NCBI RefSeq assembly: GCF_910592395.1 | Contig: NC_088324.1 | Span: 10,008,953-10,072,952, forward strand | Direction: 5' to 3' | Length of the DNA stretch: 64,000 bases | From: Lineus longissimus | Taxonomy: Eukaryota; Nemertea; Pilidiophora; Heteronemertea; Lineidae | Part shown: one piece after another, positions 1-11,467 of the stretch | Layout of the letters: each line of letters starts with the position of its first letter | How positions within the stretch are numbered: the first letter of the stretch is position 1 | Notes under the pieces: generated by a model | Told to the model about the DNA's origin: nothing | Databases searched by the model: none | The model's input: only the letters and a program-made list of their open reading frames with translations | Program-made: the position numbers and the translations under genes

Positions 1-40
1 ATTCATTGGCAAATATTTTCTGAGTTATGCATTGCAGCAG

Positions 41-3000
41 TATGAAGTTTTGATGCTTGTATCTTCAGAGCCAATCCTGCAATGGGATATTGGTGATCCT
101 GTCGTGGATCTCCCCCCAGAGTCCAAAGCTAACATAGAGACATCCATCATTGTGACTTCTCCTTGTGCTGCTGATGTGGCCATCATCTTTCCTGTTATCA
201 AGTCCAACAATAGTAAGTTTTGCACCAATAGGTGGTTGAATGCAAGCTGTCATTCCAAATCATTTTGGGTATTTTCATGTTTATTTTAGGTATCATGCAA
301 CATTGTTTTACTTCATATTTTTGTACCAGATAACTATTTTTCAAATGTTTGGAATCGCAGTGACTAGGTTAGGGTGCTCCAGACAATAGGCAACATTTAA
401 TGTTTCAATCTGAATATGCAAAAAGGTCCTGACCTGTTATTTCCAAACTTTTTCAGATGATGTGAAGACTCTGTTTGCGGGAGTCAGTTACCAAGCTTTA
501 GCCCTTGGCACCATCGAGTGGTTTGAACCAGAAATACATGATGCACCTAACGGTAACCAAAGAAAGATTTTCTACTTTCAGCTCCGGTGTCATATTCTCA
601 TCTGTCACAAAAATGAATGTTTTCCATACAGATTTTAGTCGAATGGTGTTCAACCTTCACCTAGTTTGAGCAAATCTAACATTTTCTACTTACACTCCTC
701 ATGGTGTTTGGTTAGACAAACAATACGTCTAGTGAGGTATCAATTTCTTAATCCTCAATGTAAGATCTGTAATATAAAGTGGCATAAAGATCATTGTGGA
801 GAACATCTTGTGTTTTGGTGTTTACCTGAGAGCTATACCCTTGATAGCATCCAGTTAAGTGCGGTTTCCCTCATGTTCTTGAATTCCTTACCCTAGGATC
901 GTATGTGGTTGATGCAGCCCTGACCAACCAACATCTTCTGGTTCTGTTGGACTCTGGCTTGTACGTGAGTAACAACCTGGTGGATAAAGAGGAAGATGAC
1001 CACCACGAAGAGGAAGAAGAAGATCATGAGGAGGAGGAAGAAGAAGAAGAAGAAGAAGAAGAAGAAGAAGAAGATGGCCATGGTCATAAGCGGCGGCGGA
1101 AATCGGAGTATGGGCAAGGTCATGGGAGGCGACGGAGAGAGGAGGAGGAACATGAAGGGAGCGAGATCACATTCAGTGAAGTCCACGGACCTTGGCATGA
1201 GGAAGACGTAAGGAGCATTCATTTCTCCTCGTCCTAATACAAAAAACCTATGTGCTAAGAAGACCTCTTTTAATCCAAAACAAAAGCTGATGCAACAAAC
1301 AAAAGTACATGAGACATCACTATTTGTGTCTGACATCATTTGTACTTATATTTCCGCTATTACTTATTGCACAGCCAGTCTCTCAATGAATGGAAAGCAG
1401 TTTATTTGAGTTTTGCAAACTATTGAAATACTGTTCTTTCAGCATGCTGATTTGTGCCTGACTTATACAAGTGTTTGCTTGTGCAGGGAAGGAGATGATA
1501 TGCAGAGTGAGTGCCACCTTGGTTGTTCTTGTTCAAGGAAAGTCTTTAAACAGTTAGTAGTGATAATGATGGTATGGCACTGTATCACTGACTGCGGTCT
1601 ATCTCAAAGTGCTTTACAACAACTGTCATTATTATTGCTCTCTCTCAGAGCAGCTTACATAGCGCTGATTTGAACCCAATCAGAAGGGCGTCAAGTCAAA
1701 GTATTCCAACTGGAGTTGCTATTGCAAAGGTTTTCATTTCCAAATCAAGATGGGGCCTGAGCAAGAAACCTTTCTCGGGATACAAAGGAGAGCACATACT
1801 GCACTTCACATGGCCATTTCAGGCAAATTGAAAATACTGAATGGCACTGATTGAGCCTTGAACCCATGGCCTTCGGATCACATGTCAGGCACTCTTCTAC
1901 TGCACCACCATGCTTCCTGTGGATAAACAGATTGTGTGTTTTTTCTCATCTTTAGGTGAAATTGTCGTCATTGGACCTCGGAACCAGACGAGGGAGAGTT
2001 GGTGTTATATGCAGCCTCCTTACACAGAGCTGCACTGCTTCGACAGCTTTGCAGCTGAGGCGGGCCTATCGCATGTCATATCCTTGGCCTACAATGTGCA
2101 CATGAATGGATTAACGATGGCTTTTGAAACTAAGGTAAAGATTGGGAAAGAATCTTCGTGTTTAAGTGGCACTGTGGCACGCAATCTAACCGTCCCTGCC
2201 TTGAACCACAAAGCCATCGTGAGACTCCAAACATGTCTCTTTGTCTGACTTTCCTTACTCCACTCCACTTGTATATAAAGGGTTCTGGTCCGAAATGCTC
2301 AACATGTAGCATTGATGGAGCAGCTTGTCTGAGTTCTACTGAAAGGTCAAGAATTGAAATTAACACAGTTGTGTTAGTTAAGACTGTGATGGAGGTTAGA
2401 TTAGAAAACCCAGAGGTTGCAAGTCCTTAAAAACTTCCCCAGTCTCATGGTATGTCATAAGTATAATACGTTTCTTTTTCAACATTAATATGTTCTCTTC
2501 CTCTCCAGGATGGTGATGTTGCAGTGCAAGCATGGCTGATGAACGACCACTACGAACTGCAAGAGCACTCACTTCATCCTCCGTTCATCTTCCCCCCATC
2601 CTTCAGGCTTAACAAGATGGAGTTCCACCCAAAAACGAACGATCTTGTTGCCTATGGGAACGAGGTAAACACAATATCGAGATATACCAGGCCCAAGAGG
2701 ATTTGCTTAGTCAGTAATTTTGGTTGTAAAACTATCGCTCATACCTAGTGACTGCCAACATCAACTGGGATGCCCCTACATCCCTTGGATGATGAGACTG
2801 CTGTTGTATCCAGCAGACCACAATTCTCCACGTTCATTTTGTTGAATTTTCCTTTGCAGGTTTGGAATTCAGTTGACGGTGGGAACTTCTTCCGGCAGCT
2901 GATGGTGTTAGAGAATGGTGACAGTGTTGTTAGGATGAGTGTGGGTAAACAGTCTGGGGATGTTTTGTTGATGTCGGAGCAAGGATACATTCTGTATGGC

Positions 3001-6000
3001 AAGAGTGGTAAGAAGAGTTTGAATCAAATTATTGAGCCTTTGGAGGTGGGGACTACCCTCCATGGTGAGAATCGATTCCGTGCAGATGACTGCATCACAG
3101 GAAACAAATCAGACTTCCCAAAGTCCAATCTCCATCGGGCATCAGTACAAGAGCATCACTCGATATTTTAGACTTTATCTCATGAGCTGGTGGTGTACCT
3201 GAGGCACTCCTTCCTGTTCCTTTGTCTCTATAGTATTCAAGCAAGTCTGTTATGACCTGAAACAGGTTAATTTGAACAACCACCATAAAGAGTTGGAAGC
3301 CTTCACCACTTGGCGAATTTCAATTTTATTAGATGTTCCATTTGTCACTTCAGGAATACTTCGCCTCGCCTACGTGTCGCCTGACCTGATGCTGACATGT
3401 CTAGACACGTACGTCCCACTGATTGACCACATCAACAACGTCCATTTGGTTGGATGGTGCAATGCTTCAGGTGGCGAGACAAAGCTTTGGAGAGAGACGC
3501 TGAATGTCACAGAGACTCTGGAGGTAGGTGCAGTGGACACTTCCTTAGGAGACACCTCTGTAATAAGGACACCCTCTTGTATACATAAACGGGATGGTGT
3601 CTTGTGATGAATGCCTGCCAGTCATGAATGTTAATGTAGTCAGTCTGTTTGATTCATCCTTTCAGTCTTTGGATCAGGCGTTTCCCCGCATTCTCGTGCC
3701 GCTCATTCTGAGTGAGAGGAGCCTCTTTCTGTTTGAATACTCGCCCTCGGATACCAAGTCTAAATTTCACCAAGGGAACATTGGACAACTGATTGTTCTT
3801 AAGTAAGTATTCTTGCCTATAGGCTGTTTAAGAAGTCAAACGTCCACGTCCTTTATGGCCTTTGTGCGAAAACTATTAGACTGATTTCTTCAAAGTTTGG
3901 GACCCAAGGGTGATTTCACATTTCTGCAACAATGGTTTCAAAATGAAACTTTTTGTTAAGTATCCATGGACATTGATATGGTGCATGGGCTGTTTACACT
4001 TTGGAAATGTTGTTATTTTTCTATCAACAGAAAAGGAGGATCCGCCCAGATAAAAGAGAGATATCTCCGGACGTCCGACACAAGATTTGTATCTCTCCTG
4101 CAGGCATATATCCATGATCCATTACACTTTGAAAATATCAATGATAGTCCTGCCCAGGAGTTTGATGTTGGTGAGTTTAGTCGAGTTTGGGAAACATGAC
4201 AGGACTTTGGTATGTGAGGTTCCCGTCAAGGAGTTAGTCTCTGTGTTTTAGCTCACCTGTGGTGTGGTGCATGAGATTAGAACAGCAACTATTTGGGTCG
4301 CATAAAAACTTAAAAGTCGATGATCGCTGTCAATATCTGATAATGAAAAAACTATTTCTAACTTCTTATACAATGCTCTCATTTCTTGCTGAGAGCCTTG
4401 TCAGAGTGACTTTGACTTAGAATGACGTCGCTTGTTGGGAGTGTTCATGACGCAAGGATCTTGTCCCTTATACTATCATATTTTCTATTTTTTCATTTTC
4501 AGAAATCTCGCCTATTGATGTAAATCACCTGACCAATGTTGCCCTCAAAATCACAAGTAAGACTATAAAGAATCCTCCATCTCATGTGATCTCCATTATT
4601 GTGGCTGCCAGGTACTACATCGTGTTGCTACTATAGTGGAGATAAGTTTTTTGGAATTAAGGTTTCACAAAGTATTTCACATGGTCAATCTCGCCAGCTA
4701 CGTCATGAACACAAAACTCATATAGTTTATATATATATATATATATAACGAGTCTTGTATAGCGCAGTATCCGATCCATTAGGATCGCTCAAAGCGCTGC
4801 ATCACTGCTAATGAAGGCTTCAGAAAAGAGGAAATGTTTCAAGGAACGTTTGAAAGGAACAATGTCTTGGATGTTTCTGATAGTTGCTGGAAGTTTATTC
4901 CACATTTTTGGTACACCAATAGAAAAAGCTCTAGTTCCTATTGATTGCACCTTTGCTCTGGGAGGTTGAAGGAGAGTTTCAGCTGAGGAGCGAAGGGGAC
5001 GGTTAGGTGTGTAGATTGATATAAGCTCGGAGAGATAGGATGGGGCCAGACCATGGAGACATTTGAAAGTAAGCATCTCATGTGCATGTGGTCCTTGTAC
5101 CATTATTTCTTTTAAAGATCCTGATAACAAACCTGGTTGGTTGGCAACAGACGTAGGAAAGACTGTCTGGATCGCTGGTAGCGGTTCGTTCCTCATCACC
5201 GCCGTCGTCGATAACCTCAACGCTGATGGCATCTCCGTGCTTCCTCTCAAGGAGAACGTCAATGAAAAGAAGGGCTACTGGTATATGTATGATTTTGGTC
5301 TTAACGGGGTAAGTTATCGTAATTGAGTTAGTCGACGCAGTGTGCTAATGCAAGGATAAAAGTGAGAGCAAGCATCACCACTTTTCACTTGTTGACTACT
5401 TACTTCATGATTGGTTAGTGAATCTTTTATGATTGGTTAATGAATTATGATTTGATGGAAATTTTTTATCATTGATAATAATTTTTGTATCATTGAATCC
5501 TACCATTTCTTGCAGGGAGTGCCCCAGTGGAAACTGCAAGAGGACGCATGTCACCAGACAATAATAGCTACGGTGAACTACACCTACATCTCTTACGTTG
5601 AGTTGGACTTGAAACAGAAGTTTGAGATAACCATGGTGTCATCACTGCAGCAGGGTATGTCTAGTTCTGAACACACCCTCAGGAGTGAATTTCCCAGCTT
5701 GCCGAGAAACAGGCAGGTTTCCCAGTTTACTGAGCTGGTCTTATTACAACTAAGGTATTGGCCATTTTGATTTCAATGCGCACATTCTCCCAGGTCTGAC
5801 AGCTTGGTGTAAGTTCATGGGAGGCTGTTTCTCCAGGGTGGCAAACACAAAATTCATCCCACATGTGAAGTCTTAAGTCTTGTTTTTAAAAAGATCACCT
5901 GGAAATTTGTACTCTTTGGAAGAAAAAGCAGTTTTTTTAAATTTCAGGTGGCATACCCTTCAGCCAAGAGCTCCACGCGTCTTTGAGTAACCCATGGCAT

Positions 6001-9000
6001 TTTAACATCAAACCGACTTACCACATTCAAGGCAATGGGTATCACAGTCTCACAATCAGCCTTGATGCCTATGTCAATAGAAAGGTATGATAGATTATGC
6101 CTTGATTTCTGCTGTGGGGACAGCAAGTTTCTAATTAGTGCTAAAGTGGAAACGGGCCTGAGTTTCTGCCTTATTTTGATAATCAATGAAAGATGCTCGA
6201 CCTCCTGATAACGCGTTTTCTATTCTCATACACGATGTGCATCCTTTCTTAATGAACTGACTCCATTACTGCTTTCAGGGAAAAACGGCGATAAATTTCA
6301 AGATGTCTAAATCATCTCTGTTGTGCAAGAAGACTTCTCACACCATAACCATAGCCTCTGCGTGCCCATACGGAACCCACCTGAAATTCCACCATGAAGT
6401 CGACATTGCAAATGATGTGTTCCTCCATGGTGAGCAGTATAATGAGAAGGGCATTCCATTGCTGTTTGACCTGCCGGTGAGTACATTGACCAGGTATTGA
6501 AAAAGATATTATCATAAATTGACAGGGGATACCCATCTTAGGTCAACTCATTCAAACCAAACCGGTACATGGACCTTGGCTTTGATGAACAATTTGATAA
6601 CAATTCTTTAACATTTTGGCAGTGTGGCCAGAAGTACAGGATGTTGGAACCCGGTTCAGTCTGAGGGTGGCAACGGAAAAGTTAGATGAGGATTGGTGAG
6701 AGTTATCGCTGGGCCAGCATCGGTAATGGTCACAAAGTTCACAGGCGCAGTGGACACCAAATTGCCACGTCAACATCAAAGTTCACTGTAGAGGGCTGTG
6801 TTGTTATATATTGGAAGTGGGGATACAACTATTGTTAACATTTTAAAGTTGAGCCTGGTGGCAAAACATATTCCAGCTTAGATGACAGCACCACCTGTTG
6901 GTGTGGCTGAACTCGCCATAACTATACACTGATGATATAAGGTGAGAGTCTATCTAGGAAAAAATGACATTTCAGTTTGAAATTACCGATCAGTTTTCCT
7001 TCAGGGGGTTCCTTTATTCACAAATTCAAATTTCAGGTGAACTACCGACCACCGTCAGCATTAGGTGTTGAGATCCCCATTTCTGATAATATCTACAACG
7101 CGGACCCCAGCCAGCCACTCTTTAATAGTCAACACCTTAGATCCAAGGTAAGCAGTTTATCATACCTTACATGACTTAAAGCACATTAGGGAGTTAAAAT
7201 CATGCTAAATATAGCATCGGTTTGGAGATGACATCAGAAAGTCACTATAGTCTTTTCGTATAAGTTATGTCCGCATCGTTTGGGCCTCTGGTTGGTGAAC
7301 TACTGGTTGCATTTCTTTGAAGTTTGGTTTTTAATGATCTGAGCTTCGAAACCGAATAAGTTTTTAGGGAAGCTTTTTGGAAACTGTTTGTGATCATTTG
7401 GGGTTGCGGCGTTGCAGTGGAGTCAATAGTGGTTCGGGACATGGGTAACAAAGGATTTAATGTTCTCCTTCTGGTCTAAGGGCTGATTTCCTTTTGCTGA
7501 AACTCTGAAGTGAATAAAGATATATGATTTGTATTTGATGCAATAATAATCATCGACCCTCACATTTTTCAGGTGACAGGTACTTACAAGCAATGTAATG
7601 GTAAGACGAGCAAGGCAAAATGCGGCTGCACTGAAGCGATGAAGTTGTCTTCTCAAACGTCTATGTCGGACTGTATTGAGCGTGTATGTATGCTTGATAT
7701 TCGGTGGCAGCGATTTAGTGCATTGACAAGTTCCCCTCCCCCTTTCATATGCAATAGATCCTGAATCGGACCAGTGTATATAAACACTATGTAAACCATG
7801 TTTCAGCTGAGTTGAATGCATGATAACTGCACTATGGCATTGTGTATAACCATACTGCACTTCTATTTTTCTGGACCACCAGTAATTACAAACGGCGTAA
7901 CCCTTTAATTCCTCTTCTCCAGGTTTATGCGGTTGAACATTCTGCCAAAGTGGTGCTGGAGTTCACGTTGGATCAACCTGGGAAGTACCCGCTCTCCCTC
8001 TCGAGCGTGTACGTGTTGGCCATCGAGGAGTTGAACAACAGGACAAACTATGACTGCATCAGTAAGTTGTTCAATTCCATTTCTCATGATTCAGAGAAAA
8101 GGGGCCAATCCACACTACTTCATCCATTAAGATGAATGTGGGTTCTCCTAGAATTGAAACGGGTCCTTAATCAAGTGGTAGCAAGCAGGGTTAACCACTA
8201 GCCTATGAGGCTCCTTCATTGATATTAATACACGGATCTTGAAAATGAAGCCCCAAGCTTATATGAGGTAAAACTCCATCTGTTTTGAATTTCCATTTCA
8301 TCTCCCATACGGTAATGCTCTTTGTGTTAATGTTTCAGGTGACATTTCCTCCAAGCGTATGTCAAGACAGACGAGCGATTCAAATCCAAATGAAAGGTAC
8401 CTCAATCCCGAACATGTCACCCTCAATATGATGGTAAGTAGCAAGCACTCTTGGACTTCAGAAGTGAATTTTTGAAACGAAAAGAGAATAAACGTTTTAC
8501 CACAGGAAGGGGAAAATATTCCAAGGGTCATGTCACCTCCTTTCCCAAAAAGGCTTCACCCATTAAATAAACCATGATCAGTTGAAAACTCTAAGCATCC
8601 CTCCATGTTCAAAAATCATCTTAGGGTAGAATTAGCACTGTGAAGCCAGAGTTTCCCAAACGCAAAACCTGCAGTTACCGGTAGTTACCTGCAGTTAGGC
8701 TTGTACTTGGATGTGTTCAAAAAATGAAATAATCCAATCTTTCCTACAGGGTTCAGGGCTGTACCACTTCAAAGTTCGTGTTTTGGATGGCTATTCTTAT
8801 TGTAAACTAGAGACTCAGTTCATGGTGAGTAAAGAACAAGCATGGCAGTCTCTTTAGACCTGGTTAATCCTTTGCACTCAAAGTCCTAGTTTTTCTAAAC
8901 AGAATCTTCTGATCAATATACATGTATAATACAGCCACTTTTTCTGGATGATATTCCCTGCATTCTAAAAAATATTAACTCAGGCCATATTGTTATATTC

Positions 9001-9817
9001 TGAATCCTCCGTGGCCTAGTTGAAACTACTTATTTGCCTCCCGAAGTATTTGACAAACGTCCTGCATCCTTCTATGGAATAAACCACGGTAAAACGAATG
9101 TCCCGAGTATTTGATCATGAATTTATTGACAAACTTCGACTTGACAAAACGTGCTTATCGTCAGCCAGTCTCCTCGTGCACACGCGAGAGAGATCTGGTA
9201 AAACTAAGAAGGAGAGAGAGAGACTGCGCAGAAGCGCGTGCGGGTTTTTATACCCTGACGAGACGTAGCGAAACTGACCAATCAGGATAAAGCATTATAC
9301 AAGATGTGGCCTTGAGTTTGGCGGGAAAACTGTAACACTACAGTACTGTTTGAAAGTAACCTTATTAATATTATATAACAATATTTTCCTGAAATATAAA
9401 CTGGCTTCGAGGGCCTCGGACGCTCATATGAGCTGATAAGAACACTGACATGCCAACTGGAAGATACTTGTATGTCGTTTCAGTGAATGAACATGCTTGT
9501 TATAAACCCCAGCATTCAACCACAGTCCTGCATGATAATCCTCCTTGTAGCCACAGAACGCATTATGCACTCACTTTTAATTTTGTGCCAAATTCGTTGA
9601 ATGATTTTCTCTTTTTGCTTTTCTTCAGTTCTACGTCACAAATACCCCAATCGTGCACCACCTCGACATGCTCATCCTATTCTCTGTAGCTGTGTTATTC
9701 GGTGGGGGGCTCTTCATCCTCTACCTGAAGTACTTGTCGCTACCAAACAGGACACACGATCGCGTCGCAGAGAGGAAACGTTTCCAAAATATGCTCGCGA
9801 AAAAAGAATCTGAATAA
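41..9817 (+). CDS. CATSPERB: CatSper channel auxiliary subunit beta (5' partial)
   Basis: This encodes the beta auxiliary subunit of the sperm-specific CatSper calcium channel, a large ectodomain with one C-terminal membrane span. Exons with matching phases: 41-212, 457-552, 897-1207, 1443-1506, 1956-2134, 2509-2664, 2860-3007, 3354-3523, 3666-3802, 4031-4170, 4503-4556, 5118-5308, 5516-5654, 5948-6084, 6279-6476, 7037-7147, 7573-7683, 7923-8061, 8339-8433, 8750-8824 and 9629-9817 (stop TAA). About 1000 residues are present, and roughly the first 130 of the family lie upstream of the window. Family hallmarks are EPILQW near the start, VNYRPPS followed by a NADPSQP block, and the cysteine segment YKQC..CGCTE..SDC. 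The last exon carries a hydrophobic span (FSVAVLFGGGLFILYLKYL) and a short basic tail. The third exon holds a long acidic/basic insert. The choice of 4503-4556 over a longer exon rests on phase. The gene is convergent with METTL13. Confidence 0.92.
987..1074 (+). repeat. GAA/GAG trinucleotide repeat inside a CATSPERB exon
   Basis: A purine-only run of GAA and GAG codons, with a near-pure GAA stretch at about 1035-1073, lies in frame in the third visible CATSPERB exon and encodes a long poly-glutamate tract. A histidine- and arginine-rich segment follows up to about 1190. No splice site removes it, because the exon frame continues through to the donor at 1208. Confidence 0.85.
1855..1915 (-). 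repeat. tRNA-derived SINE fragment (weak)
   Basis: On the minus strand this CATSPERB intron segment reads like a decayed tRNA. It has a D-arm-like GTGGTGCAGTAG, an anticodon-arm-like block and a B-box-like GGGTTCAAG. It does not fold into a full cloverleaf and the acceptor stem is missing. It is best read as a tRNA-derived SINE head or pseudogene. Confidence 0.35.
4725..5080 (-). mobile_element. 5'-truncated non-LTR retrotransposon fragment (reverse transcriptase C-terminus)
   Basis: Minus-strand translation from about 5076 to 4789 reads MLTFKCLHGLAPSYLSELI, then a segment with RAFSIGVPKMWNKLP, then FKRSLKHFLF. This is the conserved C-terminal tail of non-LTR retrotransposon polyproteins of the CR1/L2/Jockey type. 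The 3' side has the hairpin-like GATCGCTCAAAGCGCTG and ends in a (TA)n run at about 4726-4747, as in elements that end in a short microsatellite. Only the extreme 3' end of the element remains. It lies antisense in a CATSPERB intron and stops about 40 bp before the acceptor of the exon at 5118. Confidence 0.8.
8990..9449 (-). mobile_element. Probable solo LTR in the last CATSPERB intron
   Basis: Read on the minus strand, this block has the order expected of an LTR. It starts TGTCAGTGTTCT near 9449, has a CCAAT-type ATTGG at 9282-9278, a TATA box (GGGTATAAAAA) near 9252, GC-rich sequence with pyrimidine runs, and AATAAA at 9127-9122. No gag/pol coding lies beside it. The low-coordinate end and the target-site duplication could not be fixed, so the boundaries are approximate. 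A CpG-rich promoter of a lost gene is the alternative. Confidence 0.45.
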
Positions 9818-10146
9818 CTGGCACATTTTGGGTACATAAGTTCACGTTGACCGATGCAACCTGTATTAAGGAAGTTCTTGTTGATACCTTATCCTGTAAT
9901 GTTTTCTTTTTTATCGCAAAAGTTGTTATTTCCGGTGGTTTCTTTATTTCGAAATCTTTGAAACAATAATGGTCAAGAAATATTTGAGTTCTTCTACATT
10001 CTTTTAATCATGCATATTTATTTACATCAATTCATTTTGTAAAAAAACCTGTTAGAGTGAGTTTGTATATTTTACGTTCTGTTATGTTTTTGGTGTTTGG
10101 TCACTACGTTTTCATAGTTATTGTTAAAACATTTTGTTGAATTTAT

Positions 10147-10152
10147 AATAAA
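10147..10152 (+). terminator. CATSPERB poly(A) signal
   Basis: AATAAA lies about 330 bp after the CATSPERB stop codon, in AT-rich sequence and followed by T/GT-rich sequence. Cleavage is expected at about 10165-10180. No closer canonical signal was seen. Confidence 0.75.
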
Positions 10153-10179
10153 ATTATTTCAGATCATTATATTAGTGTC

Positions 10180-11467
10180 TTGTCTGCTTTCTAGATGTAA
10201 TTTAAACATACACGACCTAAGACGAGGATAAAACTGAGAGTCCTTGCAGGTACTGTAGCATACTCTATGCACACTACTATATGGTCACCTTTCACACAAG
10301 TGCTTGCTTTCACACCATCACCAGCAATTCCCCCTTCCCCAACAGCCTGCCTTGATAGCGCTGACCTGTATCAATCTTATTCACTCTAGTCCACTTCACA
10401 AGAAAATGGCACTGCAGGCAAAAAAGTGCCAACTGACTGGGGAGCATATAAATTTGTTTTGAAGCTCGAGAGCCAAAGGCACTTAGTCTGGGAGGTAGAG
10501 GGTTTATGGTTTCACCATCTCCATTCCTTCTTGACCCTCGGTGTATCAACATTGCTCGGCTTCCAGACAACATGCGTCAAGACGGGGCAATGGAAGTTCA
10601 GTTTGTCTCAATTCAGCCTTTCAAGAGCCAATAACACTATCAAACTGACTGATGCCAGATATGACTTGATAGGAGGGATCCAACTTCAGTCTCTGGCTTC
10701 GAAATACTTTTGATATGCTGAAGCAGTCATAGAGATTGGAGACTTGCTTCAAGATACTTTCGATGCTGTCCCTACATGCTATCATAAATAGAGACGATGT
10801 CACAATGAAGTCGAGTCAAAAGTTTCAATTTCAATAAAAGACGGCCCACATATCATGAATTCCTCATGAGATTATATATTCCTTGAGATGTCAAACAAAT
10901 AGAGAGAGAAACATAATTTTAATAAAAATAATTTTTTATTTTCATTATACCTTTAACCACCTCTTAAACAGAATTAGTGCAGCGTTCAGATCAAAAACAG
11001 ACAAACGTCGTGTTCAACTTTTTTGAGTTTGGGGAACCAGAGTATTGGCCCAACAAAGAAAAGGCTATCTGCCAATTTCTACACTTATTGAACTAAGCAC
11101 TTTTATTTCACAGTTGATATTGTAAACAAATTCAAATGCATGAAATCATTCAATAAATTTCCCTCCTGTAAGATTTTGAACACGTAGGAAAGAAAGCGTT
11201 AGTCCAACATACCTGATAGATCTAAATATTTCATCAACTTTATTATCCAAGGGTGAGCAGTTTGAAATAAATAGCACCATAAATGTACTTCAATAGTCCA
11301 GATACAACAAGCACAAAATATTATACAGACGTGTACCATAATATGTATGCCGAGGATAATTTGTAGGAAAATAACTTTTGCCATACTGCCAAAAGTCCGA
11401 CTTATGAGACACTACTGTCGCGAAGTACTGTCCCTTAACTACACTCTTCCTTTAGGAGTTGCCATGG
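10180..11467. other. Intergenic space between convergent CATSPERB and METTL13
   Basis: AT-rich sequence with no ORF of coding character on either strand. The right part must hold the METTL13 3' UTR; a minus-strand AATAAA lies near 11239, about 230 bp after the METTL13 stop. No clear repeat was recognised. Confidence 0.6.

Noticed and set aside
905-1339. Minus-strand ORF rich in Phe/Leu at 893-1339
   Set aside because: It is the complement of the coding GAA repeat.
4503-4611. Longer version of the CATSPERB exon ending at 4611
   Set aside because: It would end in phase 2, which does not join to the next exon at 5118; the donor at 4557 does.
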